Assembly: GCA_963708235.1 (NCBI GenBank)
Contig: OY970200.1
Coordinates: forward strand, 744,001 to 808,000
From: G963708235 sp963708235
GTDB lineage: Bacteria; Actinomycetota; Acidimicrobiia; Spongiisociales; UBA5794
Reading direction: 5' to 3'
DNA length: 64,000 nucleotides
Shown: positions 58,467 through 64,000 of the stretch, in pieces
Layout of the letters: each line of letters opens with the position of its first letter
How positions within the stretch are numbered: the first letter of the stretch is position 1
Translations under genes and position numbers: made by a program
Notes under the pieces: model-generated
The model's input: the letters and a program-made list of their open reading frames with translations, nothing else
Database searches by the model: none
What the model was told of the DNA's origin: nothing

Positions 58467-60629
58467 TCAGGACACGGCAACCAGCTCTCTCGTCTCGGTG
58501 TCTTCGGTCTCCCCGACCACCTCGTCGAGGTCGATCTTGGGGAGGATGCGGTCGAGCCATCCCGGCAGCCACCAGTTGGCGTCGCCCATCAGCTTCATCG
58601 TCGCCGGAACCAGGACCATGCGGACCACGGTGGCGTCGATGAAGATGGCGGTCGCCAGACCGAGACCCATCATCTTGATCACCGGGTCGTCGCCGAGCAC
58701 GAAGCCGAGGAACACCGAGATCATGATGAGCGCCGCCGAGGTGATGACCCGGGCGGTGCTGGCGATACCGCGGATCACCGAGGCGTCGTTGTCACCGGTG
58801 GCGAGATACTCCTCACGGACACGGGAGAGGAGGAACACCTCGTAGTCCATCGACAGCCCGAAGAGCACGGCGAACATGAACATGGGAAGGAACGAGACGA
58901 TGGGCACGGTCGTCTCCAGTCCGATCAACTCCATGCCCCAACCCCACTGGAACACCATGACCAGCACGCCGTAGGCGGCGCCGATGCTCAGGAGGTTGAG
59001 GATCGCCGCCTTGAGCGGCACCAGGATGGACCGGAAGAGGATGACCAGGAGCAGGAAGGACAACAGGATCACCGCACCGATGAACAGCGGTAGCCGGTCC
59101 TGCACCTGGTTGCTCATGTCGCTGAAGGCCGCCGTCCCCCCGCCGATGTGGGCCGAGGCCGAGGTCGCCCCGAGCACGGTCGGGAACACCTCGCTGCGCA
59201 GTCGTTCGATCGTCTCCACGGTGGCCCGGTCCTGGGGTGCGGTGGTCGGGAAGACCACCAGGGTGGCGACGCCGGCGTCGCCGTCGATATCGGGCGGTGC
59301 CACCGCAGCCACGCCGTCGTCGGCCGAAACGGCCATCACGAGGGGTTCCACCACCGAGGCGTCACCAGCGAGATCGACGGCGACGAGCAGGGGCCCGTTG
59401 ATCCCGGGACCGAATCCCTCGGCGACCAGGTCGTACGCACGACGCTCGGTACGGGACTCCGCATAGGTGCCCTCGTCGGGAAATCCCAACCTGAGACCGA
59501 GGACCGGGGCGGTCAGGGCGAGCAGAACCAGCGTCACCCCGACGGCGTATGGCCAGGCCCTCCGGGAAACGTGTTCGCCCCACCGTGTCCAGCCCCGCCC
59601 CATCTCGCCGGCGGGACGACGGTGGAACCGCGAGCGGCCGAGGCGGTCTCCGGCCAGGCCGAGGAAGGCGGGGAGCAGCGTCACCGAGGCCACCACCATG
59701 ACGCCCACCACCACCGAGGTGGCCACCCCGGCGGCGGTCATGAACGGGAGACCCGCAACCGCCAGTCCGAGAATGGCGATGACCACCGTCCCGCCGGCGA
59801 AGATCACTGCCTTGCCGGCGGTCGCCACCGCACGTCCCGCCGACTCGACGACACCGAGCCCCTGGGCAAGGAACTCGCGATGGCGGGTCACGAGGAAAAG
59901 GGCGTAGTCGATGCCGACACCCAGCCCGATCATTGTGGCCATGTCCGGTGCCCAGCTCGGGATCTCGATGAGATAGGTGACCAGCCCCATCGAGGTGATG
60001 CCCAGGGCCAGCCCGAAGAGGGCCATACCGATGGGAAGCCCCATGGCGATCACCGAGCCGAACGCCGCCAGCAGGATGATCCCGGCGGCAACCAGACCGA
60101 TCATCTCGCCGACGCCGGTCTCGCCCTCTTCGAGGGAGAAGAAGAGGTCTCCACCCATCTCGATCTGCAGGGGTGAGTTCTCCCGGGCATCTTCGCCAAA
60201 GGTCTTCAGGTTCTCCAGATCGACGATGCTCAACTCCTCGATCACCGGGTACTGGACGCGGATCAGCGCCACGGCGCCGTCGGCGGAGACCACCGGATCT
60301 GCGACGGTGATCACGTTGGGCAACCCGGCGAGACCCGACTGCAACTCGGTGAGGGCGACCTGTTCGGAAGCCGAGTCGAACCCGGCGCCTGGATCGAGCG
60401 GTGTCGCCACGACCTGGGCGGTCAGACCCGCCGAGTCCGACTGGGCGATCGTGAGCAGGTCGACCGCTGCCTGGGAGTCGAGGCCCGGCACCTCCCAGGA
60501 GTCCTCCAGCTCCCGGCCGAAGACGCCTGCGGTGATGATCACCAGCAGCGAGACGGCGATCCAGGAGGCGATCATCACCCAGGGTCGGCGGGCGGCGAAA
60601 CGGCCCATTCGGTAGAGACGGCGTGACAT
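58467..60629 (-). CDS. MMPL (RND-like) transporter
   Basis: 720 aa with 11-12 transmembrane helices and two extracytoplasmic loops. It begins MSRRLYRMGRFAARRPWVMIASWIAVSLLVIITAGVFG. GLGVGIDYALFLVTRHREFLA and LFGLSMDYEVFLLSRVREEYLA are the two symmetric MMPL proton-relay helices with Asp-Tyr pairs. ATG 60629 has GGAGGA 6 nt upstream. It would export a lipid or drug with proton influx, as in mycobacterial MmpL proteins. Its promoter region is shared with a divergent two-component system, the likely regulator. Confidence 0.93.
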   Translation of the reverse strand: MSRRLYRMGRFAARRPWVMIASWIAVSLLVIITAGVFGRELEDSWEVPGLDSQAAVDLLTIAQSDSAGLTAQVVATPLDPGAGFDSASEQVALTELQSGLAGLPNVITVADPVVSADGAVALIRVQYPVIEELSIVDLENLKTFGEDARENSPLQIEMGGDLFFSLEEGETGVGEMIGLVAAGIILLAAFGSVIAMGLPIGMALFGLALGITSMGLVTYLIEIPSWAPDMATMIGLGVGIDYALFLVTRHREFLAQGLGVVESAGRAVATAGKAVIFAGGTVVIAILGLAVAGLPFMTAAGVATSVVVGVMVVASVTLLPAFLGLAGDRLGRSRFHRRPAGEMGRGWTRWGEHVSRRAWPYAVGVTLVLLALTAPVLGLRLGFPDEGTYAESRTERRAYDLVAEGFGPGINGPLLVAVDLAGDASVVEPLVMAVSADDGVAAVAPPDIDGDAGVATLVVFPTTAPQDRATVETIERLRSEVFPTVLGATSASAHIGGGTAAFSDMSNQVQDRLPLFIGAVILLSFLLLVILFRSILVPLKAAILNLLSIGAAYGVLVMVFQWGWGMELIGLETTVPIVSFLPMFMFAVLFGLSMDYEVFLLSRVREEYLATGDNDASVIRGIASTARVITSAALIMISVFLGFVLGDDPVIKMMGLGLATAIFIDATVVRMVLVPATMKLMGDANWWLPGWLDRILPKIDLDEVVGETEDTETRELVAVS

Positions 60630-60736
60630 GTGGTTCCTCCAAGTCGGTTGGACTGATCTCTGGGGCGATCGTGTCGGACCGAACCGTCTTGCACATCAGG
60701 CGATGGGCCGGAGTTGACCTGTCTCTTCGGGGGAGA

Positions 60737-60754
60737 CCGAAATCGGACTTTCGG
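60737..60754. promoter_or_regulatory. Inverted repeat in the divergent MMPL / two-component promoter
   Basis: CCGAAA (60737-60742), spacer TCGGAC, TTTCGG (60749-60754): perfect 6-bp arms with 6-nt spacer, one helical turn centre to centre. It lies 108 nt before the MMPL start (reverse strand) and 43 nt before the kinase start. Candidate binding site for the NarL-type regulator encoded next door. Confidence 0.5.
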
Positions 60755-60796
60755 CCAATACTCCGGCGAGGCCCCTTCCCCTAACGTGAGCGGTCG

Positions 60797-61945
60797 ATGA
60801 GAAATGCGCTGCGCTCGCTGTGGATGGAGCCGAGAGCCCCGGACAACCCGGGCGTTCTGTGGTGGGACCGGTGGCTGGTGGCGGCGCTCGTCGCCTCGGC
60901 CATCATCGAGACCGCCATCCGCAGGGACTCGCTGCTGTGGTGGCCGCTGGCCTTGGCAATGGCCGTGGTCCTCGCCGTCACCCTGCTGTGGCGACGGATC
61001 CATCCCCTGACCGTCGTGACCATCGCTTTCGCCGCCATCACCCTGATGAACGTCGTCGCCCTCGTCAGTGGCGACACCACGTTCGGACTCGGCACCATGG
61101 CGTTCATCCTCCTCCTCCCCTATGCGTTGCTCCGATGGGGTTCGGGCCGCGAGATCCTCATCGGGCTGGTCTGGATCCTGATCGGGTTCGGTACCGGCCT
61201 CGCCGCCGCCTTCGTTGACATCGGTGAGACCATCGCCGGGTTCGTCTTTGCGATGAGTCCTGCCCTGATCGGAGCAACCGTGCGCTACCGGTCCTTCTCC
61301 CGGGCTCGGGACCGGGACCGGGCGGTGCACCAGGAGCGAGAACAGCTCGCCAGGGAGCTCCACGACACGGTGGCCCATCACGTCTCTGCAATCGCCATTC
61401 GTGCCCAGGCCGGCCAGGCCCTGGCCGCAACCAACCCGAACGCCCCGGTGGAGGCGCTTCGAGTGATCGAGGAGGAGGCCTCGAAGACGCTGGCCGAAAT
61501 GCGGGCGATGGTGCGGGTGCTGCGCCGCGGAGAGGACCCGGAGCTGGCACCGGTGCCCGGTGTCGCTGACATCGAGCGGCTCGTCCGCGGCATCGGCGAG
61601 GGACCGGAGACCAAGGTCGCCATCTCCGGAGACGTGGACGGGCTCGCACCCGCCGTGGACGCCGCCATCTACCGGGTCGTGCAGGAGTCGATCACCAACG
61701 CCCGCCGTCATGCCCGCCATGCCACGACGATCGAGGTCACCGTCACCATCGACAGCCCAGTTGTCCGGGTGACCGTCCGTGACGACGGCGAGGCCCTCCC
61801 CGGCGCCATTCCCGAGCGGGGGTTCGGGCTGATCGGGATGAGCGAACGGGTCACGCTCCTCGGAGGCAGCCTGGCCGCAGGACCGGGTTCGGAGCGGGGA
61901 TGGGAGGTCAGCGCGGTGCTGCCCAAGGACGGGTCGTCCCGATGA
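60797..61945 (+). CDS. NarL-family sensor histidine kinase (HisKA_3)
   Basis: 382 aa. Four to six membrane helices (about 25-165) form the sensor domain with short loops, like DesK/LiaS-type intramembrane sensors. The HisKA_3 phosphoacceptor is His189 in ELHDTVAHHVSAI. A HATPase_c domain follows (AIYRVVQESITNARRHARH and RGFGLIGMSERVTLLGG). ATG 60797; its stop overlaps the response-regulator start (ATGA). It likely senses envelope or lipid stress and controls the divergent MMPL exporter (inference). Confidence 0.93.
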   Translation: MRNALRSLWMEPRAPDNPGVLWWDRWLVAALVASAIIETAIRRDSLLWWPLALAMAVVLAVTLLWRRIHPLTVVTIAFAAITLMNVVALVSGDTTFGLGTMAFILLLPYALLRWGSGREILIGLVWILIGFGTGLAAAFVDIGETIAGFVFAMSPALIGATVRYRSFSRARDRDRAVHQEREQLARELHDTVAHHVSAIAIRAQAGQALAATNPNAPVEALRVIEEEASKTLAEMRAMVRVLRRGEDPELAPVPGVADIERLVRGIGEGPETKVAISGDVDGLAPAVDAAIYRVVQESITNARRHARHATTIEVTVTIDSPVVRVTVRDDGEALPGAIPERGFGLIGMSERVTLLGGSLAAGPGSERGWEVSAVLPKDGSSR

Positions 61946-62592
61946 GCATCGGCGTGCTGATCGCCGACGACCAGGAGCTGGTCCGCACCGGACTGGCCAT
62001 GATCCTGGACGCTCAGCCGGGCATCGAGGTGCTGGGTCAGGCGGTCGACGGCCGCCAGGCGGTGGAGATGGCTCGGGAGCTGCGACCCGACGTCTGTCTC
62101 TTCGACATCCGCATGCCCGAGCTGGACGGGCTGGAGGCGACCCGTCTGCTCGCCGGGCCCGAAGTCGCCGACCCGATGGCCATCGTGATCATCACGACCT
62201 TCGACCTCGACGAGTATGTCCACGGAGCCCTCAAGGCGGGCGCCCGGGGTTTCCTGCTCAAGGACGCCGGGCCACAACTGCTGGTCCAGGCGATCCACGC
62301 TGCCGCCAACGGTGATGCGCTCATCGCCCCCAACGTGACCGCCCGCCTGCTGGAGAAATTCGCCCAGATCGGATCGGGGCCTGAGCCGGTTCAGCCGAAA
62401 TGGCCGCTCACCGACCGGGAGGAGGAGGTCCTCGTCACTGTGGCCAGGGGACTGACCAACGCCGAGATCGCCGAGACCCTCCACATCAGCCTGAGCACGG
62501 TGAAGGCCCACCTCTCGAGTCTGATGACCAAGCTCGAGGCCAGGAACCGGGTAGAGCTGGCGATCTGGGCTTTCGAGACGGGTCGGGTTTGA
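61942..62592 (+). CDS. NarL/DesR-type response regulator
   Basis: 216 aa. The receiver domain has phosphorylation site Asp55 (VCLFDIRMPELDG), acidic pocket DD (9-10) and Lys in FLLKDAGP. A C-terminal LuxR HTH (about 150-216: LTDREEEVLVTVARGLTNAEIAETLHISLSTVKAHL) follows. ATG 61942 overlaps the kinase stop; the longer open frame is read-through. It probably binds the CCGAAA-n6-TTTCGG repeat upstream of both genes. Confidence 0.95.
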   Translation: MSIGVLIADDQELVRTGLAMILDAQPGIEVLGQAVDGRQAVEMARELRPDVCLFDIRMPELDGLEATRLLAGPEVADPMAIVIITTFDLDEYVHGALKAGARGFLLKDAGPQLLVQAIHAAANGDALIAPNVTARLLEKFAQIGSGPEPVQPKWPLTDREEEVLVTVARGLTNAEIAETLHISLSTVKAHLSSLMTKLEARNRVELAIWAFETGRV

Positions 62593-62873
62593 CGCCACCT
62601 CGCTGCAGAACCGCGCCTTCGAGGGTGGTTGCCGATAATGAACGTGGACAGGGACGCTGCAGCCTGAACCGATGGCGATCATGGGCCGAGTCTGTGCGAC
62701 CCGTGGAATGGTGCTCGACCCGCCATCGGCCCGGGTAGGGTTCCGAATCGGCGCAAGAGGGCGCCACCGGACCCGCGGGAAGGACCGAGTCCACCTCTGA
62801 TGTGTGAGCACGAGGTTGTTCGGCAACGGCGTCTCCTCTGCCTGAACGCGGGTCCGGGTCGAAGGGAGATACC

Positions 62874-63899
62874 GTGAGCGATGTCCTTCCCGAGTTCCCC
62901 GATCTGGACCAGCTGCGCCGCCAGGCCAAAGACCTCCTCCGGTCCGTCCGGGCCGGCGCCACGGCGGCGGGTGAACTCACCGCCGTGTCCGATCGTGACG
63001 CACTGAGCACTGCGCAGTTGGCGCTTGCCCGACGCTACGGGTTGGCGTCATGGGCCCGGCTGAAACACGAGGTGGAGCGCAAGAACGCCATCCACCACGG
63101 CGACGTCGAGAGCCTCCTCAGGCTCGTGCGACGATTCCCGGAGCTCGCCTCCGAGCCAGTCAGCTCGTGCTTTGGTAACGACTCGGCATTGGGATACCTT
63201 GGGGTAGCCCGGTTCCATGGGCTCACCGACCACGACCGGGCCGGGGAAATCGCCCAGGTGTTGCTCGCCGCCGGCGGGGCCGCCAACGGCCCGGCAGATG
63301 CAGCCGAACCGCCCTTGGTGACCGCAGCCAGCTACGGCGAGGTCGATATGGCCGAGGCGCTTGTTGCTGCCGGTGCCGACCTGGAAGCCACTGGCCGAGC
63401 CGTCCCCGGAGGCACCGCCCTGACCCATGCGGTCGAATTCGGGAACAAAGAGGTGGTCGACGTGCTCGCAGCGGCGGGTGCAGTCGTTCACGACATCGTC
63501 GAAGCGGCCGGTGTCGGGAGCCTCGATGCGTATGCGCTCTCCGAGGTAGCGATCGGATTGCGCGCACGAGCCGCTCGAGCCGCAGCGGTTTGCGAACGGC
63601 TGGACGTGCTCGACCAGCTCATCGCCAGCGGCGTCCCGGTCGACGGCGACCCGGATACGGGCGATCGGGACGGGTCGAGAACGCTGCTTCACGAAGCCGC
63701 CTACTGGGGCAAGGGTCGATCCGTCGAGCGGCTCCTGTCCCTCGGCGCCGACCCCGATCGGCAGGACGCCGACCACCATGCCACACCACTTGGATGGTGT
63801 CGCTACCGCCTGTCCGAGATCGCCGGATTCGGCGAACACCTCGCTGCCGGGCACCTCCGTGTGCAACGCATTCTGGAGCCGGTGACCATGTCGGGGTGA
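62874..63899 (+). CDS. Ankyrin-repeat protein with SKP1-like N-terminus
   Basis: 341 aa. It opens with PEFPDLDQLRRQAKDLLRSVRAG and STAQLALARRYGLASWARLKHEVE, the conserved N-terminus of bacterial ankyrin proteins of this type. Ankyrin-like repeats follow (NGPADAAEPPLVTAASYGEVDMAEALVAAGADLEATG, then ALTHAVEFGNKEVVDVLAAAGA and LLHEAAYWGKGRSVERLLSLGADPDRQD). GTG 62874 has AAGGGAG 7 nt upstream. Cytoplasmic protein-interaction module; partner unknown. Confidence 0.9.
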   Translation: MSDVLPEFPDLDQLRRQAKDLLRSVRAGATAAGELTAVSDRDALSTAQLALARRYGLASWARLKHEVERKNAIHHGDVESLLRLVRRFPELASEPVSSCFGNDSALGYLGVARFHGLTDHDRAGEIAQVLLAAGGAANGPADAAEPPLVTAASYGEVDMAEALVAAGADLEATGRAVPGGTALTHAVEFGNKEVVDVLAAAGAVVHDIVEAAGVGSLDAYALSEVAIGLRARAARAAAVCERLDVLDQLIASGVPVDGDPDTGDRDGSRTLLHEAAYWGKGRSVERLLSLGADPDRQDADHHATPLGWCRYRLSEIAGFGEHLAAGHLRVQRILEPVTMSG

Positions 63900-64000
63900 G
63901 TCGCCCGCTGCTCCGGTCGGCGACCGGTAGTCCCTCGTCGCCACCGGCGACCGACGACTGCGGTGGGCCGGGCGGGGCTCCCCGACGGAACGGAGCGGAG

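Overview
The window is high-GC, densely packed, double-stranded coding DNA of actinobacterial character. I infer a free-living Acidimicrobiia-like organism, possibly a metagenome-assembled genome. Supporting traits are the UPF0182 + YlbL-type protease neighbourhood, F420/LLM-type flavin enzymes, GTG/TTG starts, start-stop overlaps (ATGA/GTGA), and several promoters that look leaderless (TAnnnT placed 6-7 nt before the start codon). No phage, IS element, integrase, rRNA or CRISPR array is visible.

Layout. 1-980: the tail of an unidentified gene, then about 0.8 kb of non-coding DNA with GC-rich palindromic and direct repeats. 980-11505 (+): one tightly coupled run of an acyl-CoA synthetase, a Liv-type ABC importer (two permeases, lipoprotein binding protein, two ATPases), glgB and glgC. 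11562-12325: a VapBC-like toxin-antitoxin module with a perfect-looking operator and a frameshifted toxin. 12364-21907 (-): a convergent run of a lipoprotein, a MacA-like adaptor, an ABC ATPase, a MacB/FtsX permease, bioY, a hotdog thioesterase, glgX and glgA. With glgB/glgC this gives a complete glycogen synthesis and debranching set.

22055-30028: a DUF6159-like membrane protein diverges from a YlbL/Lon-like PDZ protease, a very unusual DivIVA-like protein with 15-bp tandem repeats and a phage head-morphogenesis-like C-terminus, and a UPF0182 membrane protein. 30029-40848: CPBP protease plus Abhydrolase_9 membrane hydrolase (-), then FrnE-like DsbA protein, nitrilase, lipoprotein, a CE1758/CE1759-type LLM monooxygenase + FMN reductase pair, a LysM amidase-like protein, a PPOX flavoprotein and a 649-aa unknown (+). 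40895-41001: initiator tRNA-Met with a strong terminator.

41142-54101 (-): DinB/maleylpyruvate-isomerase-like protein, GNAT, then a Tm-1-like split pair with a cupin, then a three-gene operon of unknown function (295, about 928 and 1377 aa). This operon is the best candidate in the window for an undescribed system. Two DHFR/RibD-C reductases follow. 54588-64000: sulfatase and HAD phosphatase, a second toxin-antitoxin pair, a zone of gene relics (VOC, LuxR and MMPL fragments), an MMPL transporter diverging from a NarL-type two-component system across a shared inverted repeat, and an ankyrin protein.
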